Shown piece by piece: positions 51,421 through 59,430 of a DNA stretch of 64,000 nucleotides. The stretch lies in assembly GCF_036186745.1 (NCBI RefSeq), contig NZ_CP108086.1, forward strand, positions 8,308,001 through 8,372,000, in the 5' to 3' direction. Position numbers and translations under genes: made by a program. The notes beneath the pieces were generated by a model. It made no database searches and had not been told where the DNA came from. It saw only the letters and a program-made list of their open reading frames with translations. How positions within the stretch are numbered: position 1 is the stretch's first letter; each line of letters begins with the position of its first letter. This DNA comes from Microbispora hainanensis (lineage in GTDB: Bacteria; Actinomycetota; Actinomycetes; Streptosporangiales; Streptosporangiaceae).

Positions 51421-53162
51421 GGCCGCTCATCCCTCCTGCTGAAGACCGCCATCTGGGTGGGCGGCCCCACCTCGGGGTCGTCCTCGCCCACCGGCCGCAG
51501 ATCGGCCGCGTAGCCGTACGTCTCGCACACGCCCGCCACCCATGCGGCGAACTCCGCCCGGCTCCACTCGAACCGGTGGTCGGGGTGGCGGCGTGCCCCC
51601 GCGAGCAGCTCGTATCTGACGTTGTGCTCCACGTTGGGCGTGGTGACGATCACGTGTGCGGGCCGCGCGGTGCCGAAGACCACGCGTTCGAGCGCGGGCA
51701 GCCGCGGCGGGTCCACGTGCTCGACGACCTCCATCAGCACCGCGGCGTCATATCCGGCCAGGCGCGCGTCGGTGTAGGTCAGCGAGCCCTGGAACAGCTC
51801 CAGCCTCGCCCGTTTGGCGTCCGGCATCCGGTCGGTGCGCAGACGGCGATTGGCTGTCGCGAGCGCGCGGGCCGACACGTCCATGCCGGCCACCCTGGTG
51901 AAGGACGGCTTGGCCAGCAGCGCCGTGAGCAGCTGCCCCGAGCCGCAGCCGAGGTCGAGCACGGTGCGGGCGCCGATCTCCTCCAGCGCCGCCACGACGG
52001 CCTCCCGGCGCAGCGTGTTCAGCGGCACCCGGCCCTCGTCCGCCCCGTCACCGGTCTCGTCACCGGTTTCGTCGTCCGGGCACGGGGACGCGCTCTGCGT
52101 GTCGTCGGGCTCGGTCTCGTGGTGCTCCGCGCTGTCGGGCTCGGTGTCGACGGGCTCGGTGTCGACGGGCTCGGTGTCGACGGGCTCGGTGTCGACGGGC
52201 TCGGTGTCGACGGGCTCGGTGTCGGCGGGCCGGATGATGGCAAGTCCGGCGACGGGGAGCTCCGCATTGCCGGGCTCGGCGATGACAGGCTCGGCGATGA
52301 CAGGCTCGGCGATGACAGGCTCCGTCCGTCCGGTCGCACCGACGTCGGCGACCGGTGCGGCGAAGGCAGCGGGCTCGGCGCCCGGCTCCTCCTCGACCGG
52401 CGGGTCCAGGGTCTCCTCCACGTCGTCGCCGAGCTCGGCGAGGCGGGCGAAGGCGGTGCGGGTGAGCGCCCATCGCCGGCCGAGGTAGCGGCGGGTGATC
52501 AGGCCCTTGTCCGGGTGGCCGGCCAGCCATCCCTCTCCCGCGCGGACGAGCTTGTCGACCTCGTCGCTCGCCAGCCAGTAGTGCTTGGCGTCGTCCAGCA
52601 CCGGGAGCAGCACGTACAGGTGGTTGAGCGCGTCGGCCAGGCGCACGTTCCCGCGCAGCGCGAGCCGTACGTAGCGGGACTCGCCCCATGCGGGGAAACC
52701 GGGGTCCAGCGGCACGGCTTCGGCGTCGACCTCCCAGCCCAGCGGCCCGAACAGCCGGTGCGCCAGATCGGCTCCTCCCCGGCACGGCAGCGCGGGCAGG
52801 CGGATCTCCAGGGGGATCGGCCCGTCCGCGAGGTCCTGGCGGGAGTTGCACCGCCCGGTCCGCGCCGTACGGAACACGTCGGCGAGCGCCGACGCCAGCA
52901 GGGAGGACGCGGCGTACGGCCGGTCGTTGACGTACTGCCCGAGGGAGAAGTCGGGTGAGGACGAGCCCCGTGAACGCGCCAGGCGCACCGGGTCGACCTC
53001 CAGCAGCAGCGCCGCGGTGCACCGGTCCTCGCTCGCCTCCGGATAGAAGACCCGCGCCGTGCCGAACGACCGCTCGAACTCCTGCACCCGGTCGGGGTGC
53101 TTGTGCAGGAGGAAGCCGAGGTCCGTCGCGGGCCGCAGAGTGGTCGAGATCGTGAGGAGCAC
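51417..53162 (-). CDS. hen1: 3'-terminal RNA ribose 2'-O-methyltransferase Hen1 with long repeat insert
   Basis: 581-aa protein. The N-terminal half (TDLGFLLHKHPDRVQEFERS, RRYLGRRWALTRTAF) is the Hen1 ligase-activating domain. The C-terminal half is the methyltransferase: LDLGCGSGQLL (SAM), EVVEHVDPPRL, and PNVEHNVRYELLAG with the metal His. Between them lies an acidic insert of about 120 residues with three VIAEP and six DTEP repeats, unusual for the family. It methylates the 3' end at the break before sealing, which protects against repeat cutting. GTG 53162; no clear ribosome site. Confidence 0.93.
   Translation of the reverse strand: MLLTISTTLRPATDLGFLLHKHPDRVQEFERSFGTARVFYPEASEDRCTAALLLEVDPVRLARSRGSSSPDFSLGQYVNDRPYAASSLLASALADVFRTARTGRCNSRQDLADGPIPLEIRLPALPCRGGADLAHRLFGPLGWEVDAEAVPLDPGFPAWGESRYVRLALRGNVRLADALNHLYVLLPVLDDAKHYWLASDEVDKLVRAGEGWLAGHPDKGLITRRYLGRRWALTRTAFARLAELGDDVEETLDPPVEEEPGAEPAAFAAPVADVGATGRTEPVIAEPVIAEPVIAEPGNAELPVAGLAIIRPADTEPVDTEPVDTEPVDTEPVDTEPVDTEPDSAEHHETEPDDTQSASPCPDDETGDETGDGADEGRVPLNTLRREAVVAALEEIGARTVLDLGCGSGQLLTALLAKPSFTRVAGMDVSARALATANRRLRTDRMPDAKRARLELFQGSLTYTDARLAGYDAAVLMEVVEHVDPPRLPALERVVFGTARPAHVIVTTPNVEHNVRYELLAGARRHPDHRFEWSRAEFAAWVAGVCETYGYAADLRPVGEDDPEVGPPTQMAVFSRRDERP
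52140..52319 (-). repeat. 15-bp in-frame repeats inside hen1
   Basis: Six copies of CTCGGTGTCGACGGG (52140-52229; last with one change) encode the VDTEP repeats. Three copies of CTCGGCGATGACAGG (52275-52319) encode the VIAEP repeats. The units are codon multiples, so copy-number change keeps the frame. Confidence 0.95.
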
Positions 53163-53477
53163 CCGGCAAAGTGTGCCGGATGCCCCCTTCGACCGGCTAT
53201 GCCTTTTCCTGGCATGCGGCTTCAATCACGTGTGGCAGCGCTGTCCCGCGGGCCGGCCACCCTCACACATGCGGCAGCACGGTTCTCCCGTGCGGCAGCG
53301 CCGTTCTCACACATGCGCCGTTCTCACACGTGCGCCGTTCTCACACATGCGCCGTTCTCACACATGCGCCGTTCTCACACATGCGCCGTTCTCACACGTG
53401 TGGCAGCACGGTCACCGACGCCCCGCGGCCCTGTGTCACACACCGGCGCCGCTTTCACACGTGCGCGAGCGCCGTAC
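53163..53477. other. 315-bp gap between hen1 and the LLM oxidoreductase gene
   Basis: Mostly filled by the tandem array (53263-53486). The 100 bp next to hen1 should hold the hen1-pnkp promoter; no clear element stands out. No gene is seen. Confidence 0.5.
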
Positions 53478-53486
53478 TCACACGTG
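53263..53486 (-). repeat. long 17-bp tandem array downstream of and including the LLM gene stop
   Basis: Five contiguous 17-bp units TTCTCACAC(A/G)TGCGCCG run 53304-53388, flanked by diverged copies from 53263 to 53486; CACAC(A/G)TG occurs about nine times. On the gene's strand the unit contains CACGTGTGA, the last two codons and stop of the LLM gene (stop at 53478-53480). Confidence 0.95.
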
Positions 53487-54395
53487 CGGAAGCACCTCGG
53501 CCGCGATCAGCTCCAGGTGCTCAAGGTCGTGCAGGTCGAGGACCTGCAGGTAGAGACGCTCGGCGCCCATCTCGGCGAACCGGCCGATCTTGTCCACGAT
53601 CTCCTGCGGCGTGCCCGCCAGCCCGTTGACGCGCAGCTCGTCGACCTGGCGGCCGATGTTGGCGGCCCGCCGGGCGATCTCCGCCTCGTCCCGCCCCACG
53701 CAGACGACCTGCGCCGCCGACAGCAGGACGGTCTCCCGGCCCGCGGCGTCGCACGCCTGCCTGACCCGGTCGAAGGCCGCGGCGGTGTCCTCGGGAAGGT
53801 GGAACGGCACGTTGTACTCGTCGGCGAACCGGGCGACCAGCCGCGGCGTCCGCTTGGCGCCCCCGCCGCCGATGATGATGGGCGGCCGGGGCCGCTGCGC
53901 CGGCTTGGGCAGCCCCGGCGAGTCGGCCAGCTGGTAGTGCGCGCCGATGAAGGAGAACGGCTTGGTCGCCGCCCAAAGCCCGGTCACGATCTCGAGCTGC
54001 TCCTCGAAGCGCTCGAACCGCTCGCCCAGGGGCGGGAAGGGGATCCCGTACGCCGTGTGCTCCTGCTCGAACCAGCCGGTGCCGAGGCCGAGCTCCACAC
54101 GGCCGCCGCTCATCTGGTCGACCTGCGCGACGCTGATCGCCAGCGGCCCGGGCAGGCGGAACGTCGCGGCGCTCACCAGCGTGCCCAGCCGGATGCGCGA
54201 GGTCTCCCGGGCGAGACCGGCCAGAGTGATCCACGCGTCGGTCGGGCCGGGCAGGGGGTCGCCCTCGCCCATCCGGAGATAATGGTCAGACCGGAAAAAC
54301 GCGTCGAACCCGAGCCGCTCGGCCGCCTGCGCCACCGTGAGCAGGTCGTCGTAGCTCGCCCCCTGCTGGGGTTCGGTGAAAATCCTCAGTTTCAT
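53478..54395 (-). CDS. LLM class (F420-dependent type) oxidoreductase
   Basis: 305-aa luciferase-like monooxygenase-fold TIM-barrel. KLRIFTEPQQGASYDDLL, AERLGFDAFFRSDHYL, TSRIRLGTLVSAATFRLPG and GGRVELGLGTGWFEQEHTAYG are typical of F420-dependent members in actinobacteria, as is PPIIIGGGGAKRTPRLVARF. It probably uses reduced or oxidised F420; the substrate is unknown. ATG 54395 with GGA 4 bases upstream. The end of the gene lies in a long tandem repeat. Confidence 0.9.
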   Translation of the reverse strand: MKLRIFTEPQQGASYDDLLTVAQAAERLGFDAFFRSDHYLRMGEGDPLPGPTDAWITLAGLARETSRIRLGTLVSAATFRLPGPLAISVAQVDQMSGGRVELGLGTGWFEQEHTAYGIPFPPLGERFERFEEQLEIVTGLWAATKPFSFIGAHYQLADSPGLPKPAQRPRPPIIIGGGGAKRTPRLVARFADEYNVPFHLPEDTAAAFDRVRQACDAAGRETVLLSAAQVVCVGRDEAEIARRAANIGRQVDELRVNGLAGTPQEIVDKIGRFAEMGAERLYLQVLDLHDLEHLELIAAEVLPHV

Positions 54396-54487
54396 CTGTC
54401 CATTATCCCTGCTGCCGCGCCCTCGACTTGCTAGAGTGCGAGCCGCCTGTGCGCAACGTGGTCGCATCGCAACTCAGGGTGGTGAGC

Positions 54488-55642
54488 GTGGACACCGCAC
54501 GTCATTCCCGTGAAACGGGCCGCCCCCCGCGCTCCCTCGTCTTCCTGGCGTCGACCGCGCTCGTCGCGAGCACCGGTGCGGCGCTGTGGGCACTGCCCGC
54601 CGCCCCGCCCGGCTGGAACGCGGGGCCCGGGATGATGCCCGGGGCCACGCCCGGTGTCACGGCCACGCCCACCCGTGAGCGGACTCCGGCCTCCCCGGTG
54701 CCGGAAACGCTGGTCGCCGCGCGCCAGACGGTCGCCTCGCCGGCCCCGCCCTCCGCCGCTCCCACCGCCGACGAGCCCGCGGCCCCTTATCGGGGATTCC
54801 TCGACGCCTCCGGGGAACCCCGCCCAGAACTGCTGCGGGCGGGCGTGCGCTCGTTCACCATCGGTCACATCGTCGCCGGGCCGGGCGGCTGCGCTCCCCA
54901 CTGGGCGGGGGCGCGACCACGCGGCGGGGGCTCCGTCACCGCCCGAATCGAACGGCTGCGGGCAGACGGCGGCGAGGTGTGGCCGACGTTCGGCGGGCCG
55001 TACGGGCAGGAGCTGGCCGTCACCTGCGAGAACCCGGCCAGGCTGCTCTCGGCCTACCGCCACGTCGTGACGGCGCTCGATCCTCCCGGCATCGACTTCG
55101 AGGCCGGCGGGTCGGCCGGGCCCGCCGCCGTCAGCCGCCGCGCCGCCGCCGTCGCCCGGTTGCAGCGCGAGGCGCGGGCGCGCGGCCGCCCGCTGCGGAT
55201 CACGTTCACGTTTCCCGCCTCCCGGCATGGTCTGGAGCCGGCCGACCAGAGCATGCTGCGGGCGGCCCGCGAGGAGGGGGTGGAGATCGAGTCGGTCGGC
55301 CTGCTCGTGCCGGTCGCCTCCGGCGTCTCGAACCTCCACGACCTGGCCGTCGCGGCCCGGGCGGCGCACCTCCAGATCGCCGCGGCGCTCGACGTGCCGC
55401 CCGACCGGGCGTGGCGGCGGATGGGCCTTGCGCCGGTCCTGTCCGGCGCCGGCGACCTCGGCCCCGGCGAGGCCGGGCGGCTGGCGGCCTACCGGGCCCG
55501 CAACGGCCTGGGCTGGCTGTCCCTGCGGGGCGCCAGGCCGGCCGACGACGTCCTGCGGATCCTGGCCCGGCCGCCGGTCCCCGGCGCGGGCGCCGCCCTT
55601 CCCGAGGTCACGCCCGGCGCCAGTCCCGTACGCCCCTGGTGA
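54488..55642 (+). CDS. membrane-anchored GH18-like TIM-barrel protein lacking the catalytic Glu
   Basis: 384-aa protein with an N-terminal hydrophobic anchor or signal (SLVFLASTALVASTGAALW) and a Thr/Pro/Ala-rich linker to about residue 105. The rest resembles actinomycete GH18 chitinase-like domains: FTIGHIVAGPGGCAPHWAG, RIERLRADGGEVWPTFGG, LLSAYRHVVTALDPPGIDFE, and RPLRITFTFPASRHGLEP. In active GH18 enzymes the strand reads DxxDxDxE; here it reads PPGIDFEAGGSAG, so the catalytic Glu is missing. It may be a binding protein or inactive. Start could also be GTG 54482. Confidence 0.6.
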   Translation: MDTARHSRETGRPPRSLVFLASTALVASTGAALWALPAAPPGWNAGPGMMPGATPGVTATPTRERTPASPVPETLVAARQTVASPAPPSAAPTADEPAAPYRGFLDASGEPRPELLRAGVRSFTIGHIVAGPGGCAPHWAGARPRGGGSVTARIERLRADGGEVWPTFGGPYGQELAVTCENPARLLSAYRHVVTALDPPGIDFEAGGSAGPAAVSRRAAAVARLQREARARGRPLRITFTFPASRHGLEPADQSMLRAAREEGVEIESVGLLVPVASGVSNLHDLAVAARAAHLQIAAALDVPPDRAWRRMGLAPVLSGAGDLGPGEAGRLAAYRARNGLGWLSLRGARPADDVLRILARPPVPGAGAALPEVTPGASPVRPW

Positions 55643-55710
55643 TCCCGCACGCAGAGTTAGAGCGTTGTTCCAACTTTGGCGCACCGCTCCAAAAGCCGTA
55701 GGGTCGGCTC

Positions 55711-56409
55711 ATGACAACGCGAGCGCGGCAGTCCGTACGGCGCAGGCAGGTGCTGTCGCGAGAGCAGATCATCGCAAGCGCGATCGAGCTGCTCGACGAC
55801 GGCGGTGAGGGCGCGCTGACCGTCCGGGCGCTCACCGAGCGCCTCGCCACCGGGACCGGCGCCATCTACTACCACGTGGGCACTCGCGACGAGCTGCTGG
55901 ACGCCGCCACGGAGATCGTGATCGCCGCCGCGCTGGCCGCCAGGACCGACCCGGCTTCCCCGGCGCCCGAGGACGAGATCCGGGCGACCGCGCTGAGCCT
56001 GTTCGGCGCGATCGCCGAGCACGCCTGGCTCGCCACCCAGTTGACCACCCAGTTCGCACGGCGGCCGTCGGGCCCGGTGACGGTAGGGATATTCGAACGG
56101 ATCGGACGGCAGGTTCGCGCGCTCGGGGTGCCGCAGGCCGCCTGGTTCTCCGCGACTTCCACCCTGGTGCACTACATCCTGGGCGCGGTCAGCCAGCACG
56201 TCCGCTTCGAGCGGGACGCTCACGGCGCCCCCGGCGACGTCGGCCGGGAGAAGTTCCTCGGCGACGTGGCGGCGGCGTGGCAGGACCTCGACGCCGACGC
56301 CTACCCGTTCGTACGGGCGATCGCCGGCCAGATGCGCGAGCACGACGACCGTGAGCAGTTCCTGAGCGGCATCGCCCTCATCCTCGACGGCATCGCCCGC
56401 CTGCGCTGA
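55711..56409 (+). CDS. TetR family transcriptional regulator (TetR_C type)
   Basis: 232-aa regulator. VLSREQIIASAIELLDDGGE and LTVRALTERLATGTGAIYYH form the helix-turn-helix of the tetracycline-repressor branch (with HVGTRDELLDAATEIV), and a long helical C-terminal domain follows. ATG 55711. A small palindrome GTTG-TTC-CAAC (55664-55674) lies 37 bp upstream and may be its operator. No obvious target gene is adjacent. Confidence 0.88.
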   Translation: MTTRARQSVRRRQVLSREQIIASAIELLDDGGEGALTVRALTERLATGTGAIYYHVGTRDELLDAATEIVIAAALAARTDPASPAPEDEIRATALSLFGAIAEHAWLATQLTTQFARRPSGPVTVGIFERIGRQVRALGVPQAAWFSATSTLVHYILGAVSQHVRFERDAHGAPGDVGREKFLGDVAAAWQDLDADAYPFVRAIAGQMREHDDREQFLSGIALILDGIARLR

Positions 56410-56519
56410 CCTCACCGCTCCAGCGGACGGACCGGCGCGAAGGGCGTGATCAGCTCCGTACGCCCCGGCCGGTGAGTGCCGCGACGAGGCCCTCGGCCCC
56501 GGGACCGTGCCGCCCTGCC

Positions 56520-57488
56520 TCAGCCGCGCTCGCCGTGGGCGGGAGGGACCATGAGGACGACCTTGCCCCGGCGTGGCCCTCGCGCGGCGGTCGCGTGCGC
56601 CTCGGCCGCCCGGTCCATGGGGAACACCGCCCGTACGGGGACGCGGAAGCGCCTCTGCGCCGACAGCGCGGCGGCGACGACGAGGCCGTGCCGTCCGTCC
56701 GGCTCTCCGCCCAGCTCGCCACGGGAGACGGCGACCCCGAGCTCCGGGCCGGTGAAGTCGGCGATGGTGAGGACCGACTCCGGCGCACCCGTGATCGCGA
56801 CGAGCTCACGAAGCGAGCCCGCGCCGGCGACGTCCAGCGCGAGATCGACCCCTCCGGGCACGACATCACGGACGCGCCCGGCGAGCCCGGGGCCGTACGC
56901 GACCGGGACCGCGCCGAGCCCGGCGATAAAGGCGTGGTTCTCCGGGCGGCCCGTGCCGATCACACGGGCGCCGCGGGCGACCGCGAGCTGGACGGCGACG
57001 CTGCCGACGCCGCCGGAGGCCCCATCGACCAGGAGCGTCGTTCCCGTGCCCACGCCGAGCCTGTCGAGCGCCCTGATGGCGGTCTCGACGCTCGTGCCGG
57101 CGGCGCCGGCCTCCTCCCACGACATCGAGGGCGGCTTCGCGGCCCAGAACGCCAGCACGGCGAACTCGGCGGCGGCGCCGCCCAGCCGCGAGACGTCGAC
57201 GGCGCCGAAGACTTCATCCCCGGCGGCGAACCCGGTGACGTCCGCGCCGACCTCGTCGATCACCCCGGCGGCGTCGACACCGGGGATGTGCGGCAGGGGG
57301 AGCCGCGCGCTCGACGGCGACGTGCCGGCGCGCAGCGCGAGGTCGACCGGTGCGACCCCGGCGGCCCTGACCGCGATCCGCACCTCGCCGGGGCCCGCGT
57401 GCGGAGCGGGGAACCCTCCCACGGCGAGGACCTCGGGAGGACCGAACCGGTCGAAGTGCACGGCAGACATTTCCGCGTCCGGGAACAT
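56520..57488 (-). CDS. zinc-less NADP-dependent quinone oxidoreductase-like protein (MDR family)
   Basis: 322-aa medium-chain dehydrogenase/reductase. RFGPPEVLAVGGFPAPHAGP, GEVRIAVRAAGVAPVDLALR, PGVDAAGVIDEVGADVTGFA and the NADP motif LLVDGASGGVGSVAVQLA are all of the quinone oxidoreductase type; no structural zinc Cys set is seen. It probably reduces quinones or enones. ATG 57488 has GGAAAGG upstream. It is divergent from a TetR gene 101 bp away, its probable regulator. Confidence 0.9.
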   Translation of the reverse strand: MFPDAEMSAVHFDRFGPPEVLAVGGFPAPHAGPGEVRIAVRAAGVAPVDLALRAGTSPSSARLPLPHIPGVDAAGVIDEVGADVTGFAAGDEVFGAVDVSRLGGAAAEFAVLAFWAAKPPSMSWEEAGAAGTSVETAIRALDRLGVGTGTTLLVDGASGGVGSVAVQLAVARGARVIGTGRPENHAFIAGLGAVPVAYGPGLAGRVRDVVPGGVDLALDVAGAGSLRELVAITGAPESVLTIADFTGPELGVAVSRGELGGEPDGRHGLVVAAALSAQRRFRVPVRAVFPMDRAAEAHATAARGPRRGKVVLMVPPAHGERG

Positions 57489-57589
57489 AATCACCTTTCC
57501 GGCTGTTCCGAGTTGCCGCCGACCACGGTAGGCGGGCGAACGGCGGCGACCGTCTCGGATCGCCGGAAGCGAGAGGGGCACAGACGACA

Positions 57590-58201
57590 TTGACTCGGAA
57601 ACCCCGGACCGACGCGGAGCACAACCGGCGGCATCTCGTGGCGGTCGCCCGCGCCGCGTTCGCGGCGGACGGGCTCGATCTGCCCGTGCACGAGATCGCC
57701 CGGCGGGCCGGCCTCGGCGTCGCGACCGTCTACCGGCACTTCCCGTCGCGGCAGGACCTCGTCACCGCCGTGCTCGCCGAGCAGGTGACGGCGTGCCGCG
57801 CGCGGATGCGCGCCGCCCTGGAGGATCCCGACCCCTGGCGGGCGCTGCGCGCGACCATCCACCGGTTCGCCGACGGCCAGGTGCGGCACCGCGGGTTGAA
57901 CCAGGCGCTGCTCGGCTCCCACCCCGCGGGCGCCGCGATCGCCGGGCAGCGCCGGGCACAGGTCCGGAGGCTGGAGCGGCTCATCGAACGCGCCCGGAGC
58001 GCGGGCCACGTCCGTCCCGAGGTGTCGATCGAGGACGTACGGATCGGCCTGGCGGCCATCGCCTCCCTGCGCGCGGGCTCGCCCGAACGTACGGAGGCGG
58101 CGGTGCGGAGGCTGACCGACCTCCTGGTGGCCGGCATGGCCGCCCCCGCCCGTGCGGCGGATCAGTCCCTGACGAGCAGCGCGACGCACTCCACATGGTG
58201 A
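57590..58201 (+). CDS. TetR family transcriptional regulator
   Basis: 203-aa regulator with helix-turn-helix DLPVHEIARRAGLGVATVYR and HFPSRQDLVTAVLAEQ. The first candidate codon is TTG 57590; no ATG precedes the conserved region, and a GAGAGGGG lies about 12 bases upstream. The 3' end overlaps the convergent RNA methyltransferase gene by 40 bp. Probable regulator of the divergent oxidoreductase. Confidence 0.85.
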   Translation: MTRKPRTDAEHNRRHLVAVARAAFAADGLDLPVHEIARRAGLGVATVYRHFPSRQDLVTAVLAEQVTACRARMRAALEDPDPWRALRATIHRFADGQVRHRGLNQALLGSHPAGAAIAGQRRAQVRRLERLIERARSAGHVRPEVSIEDVRIGLAAIASLRAGSPERTEAAVRRLTDLLVAGMAAPARAADQSLTSSATHSTW

Positions 58202-59430
58202 GTCATCGGATATTGGTCAAAGGCCCGCAGGTCCTCCAGGCGATAGCCGAGCCCGGCGAACCAGGCGACGTCCCTGGCCAGCGTGGCCGGGTCGCACGAG
58301 ACGTACACCACGCGCGAGGCCTCCAGACCGGCGACGCGTTCGACCACGGGACGGCCGAGACCGGCGCGGGGCGGGTCGGCCACCACGAGATCGGCCCGCT
58401 CGATCCGGAGCCGGTCGAGCGCCTCCTCGACCCTGCCCCGCTCGACCTGCGCCTGCGGGAGGTCGCGCAGGTTGAACCGGGCGTCCTGCGCGGCCTGCGG
58501 CTCGGACTCGATGCCGAGCACGGCGCCCTCGGGGCCGACGGCCTCGGCGAGCCCGGCGGCGAACAGACCGGCGCCGCAGTAGAGGTCGAGCGCCCACTCC
58601 CCCGGCTCGGGACGGCCGAAGTCGAGCACCGCGCCGAGCAGCGTGGCCGCCGCGCCCGGGTGGACCTGCCAGAAGCCGCTCGCGGTGACCCGGAAGTCGC
58701 GCTCGCCCACCCGCTCGGTCAGCGAGGCCCGGCCGCGCAGCGCGCGGGTGCCCCGCCTGCCCTCGTCGAGCAGGACCGCGGCGTCCACGTCCGGGATGTC
58801 CGCCCGGCGGCGTGGGACGGGCTCGACGATCACGGCGCGGTCGCCGCCGGAGGCCGCGACCACCTCGACCGCGGCGGCCCCGCGCCAGCCGAGGCGTTCC
58901 GCGCCGATCTCCTCGACGGCGGGGTGCGCGATCAGGCACCCGGTGACGTGCTCGATCTCGTGCGACCGGTGGCGCCGCAGCCCCGCCGTGCCGTCCTGCT
59001 CCACGGCGAACCGTACGCGGGTGCGCCACCCGAGGCCGTCCTCCGCACCCGGCACCTCCTCGACCACGACCTTGAGGTCGAGGCCCGCCAGACGCCGGAA
59101 CTGCTCGGCGACCACGTCGGCCTTGAGCCTGCGCTGCGCCTCCAGCGACGCGTGCTGCCAGTCGCAGCCGCCGCAGCGGCCGGGGCCGGCGAACGGGCAG
59201 GGCGGCGTGACCCGGTCGGGCGACGGCTGCAGGATCTCGACCGCGTCGGCCCGCAGGAACCGCGCGGTCTCCTCGGTGACCTCGGCGACCACCCGCTCGC
59301 CGGGCAGCGCGTGCCGGACGAAGACCACCCGGCCCTCGTGCCTGCCCACGCACCAGCCGCCGTTGGCGACGGCGTCCACCGTCAGTTCGAGCCGTGCGCC
59401 GCCCATGTCGGCCTCTTTCCTGTCGTTCAT
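58162..59430 (-). CDS. TRAM-domain RNA 5-methyluridine methyltransferase (RlmD/TrmA family)
   Basis: 422-aa SAM-dependent RNA (uracil-5-) methyltransferase. An N-terminal TRAM domain (LELTVDAVANGGWCVGRHEG) precedes a Cys set CPFAGPGRCGGC with a later Cys in HVTGCLIAH, as in [4Fe-4S] RlmD-type enzymes. The methyltransferase has LDLYCGAGLFAAGLA, VVADPPRAGLG and the catalytic VYVSCDPATLARD. Its ATG overlaps the stop of the KimA-like permease (ATGA). A second start at ATG 59406 has a better ribosome site (AGAGG). The exact rRNA or tRNA target is not known. Confidence 0.92.
   Translation of the reverse strand: MNDRKEADMGGARLELTVDAVANGGWCVGRHEGRVVFVRHALPGERVVAEVTEETARFLRADAVEILQPSPDRVTPPCPFAGPGRCGGCDWQHASLEAQRRLKADVVAEQFRRLAGLDLKVVVEEVPGAEDGLGWRTRVRFAVEQDGTAGLRRHRSHEIEHVTGCLIAHPAVEEIGAERLGWRGAAAVEVVAASGGDRAVIVEPVPRRRADIPDVDAAVLLDEGRRGTRALRGRASLTERVGERDFRVTASGFWQVHPGAAATLLGAVLDFGRPEPGEWALDLYCGAGLFAAGLAEAVGPEGAVLGIESEPQAAQDARFNLRDLPQAQVERGRVEEALDRLRIERADLVVADPPRAGLGRPVVERVAGLEASRVVYVSCDPATLARDVAWFAGLGYRLEDLRAFDQYPMTHHVECVALLVRD

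Noticed and set aside
53263-53486. Possible CRISPR array because of regular short repeats
   Set aside because: Units are contiguous 17-mers with no unique spacers, and no cas genes are nearby.
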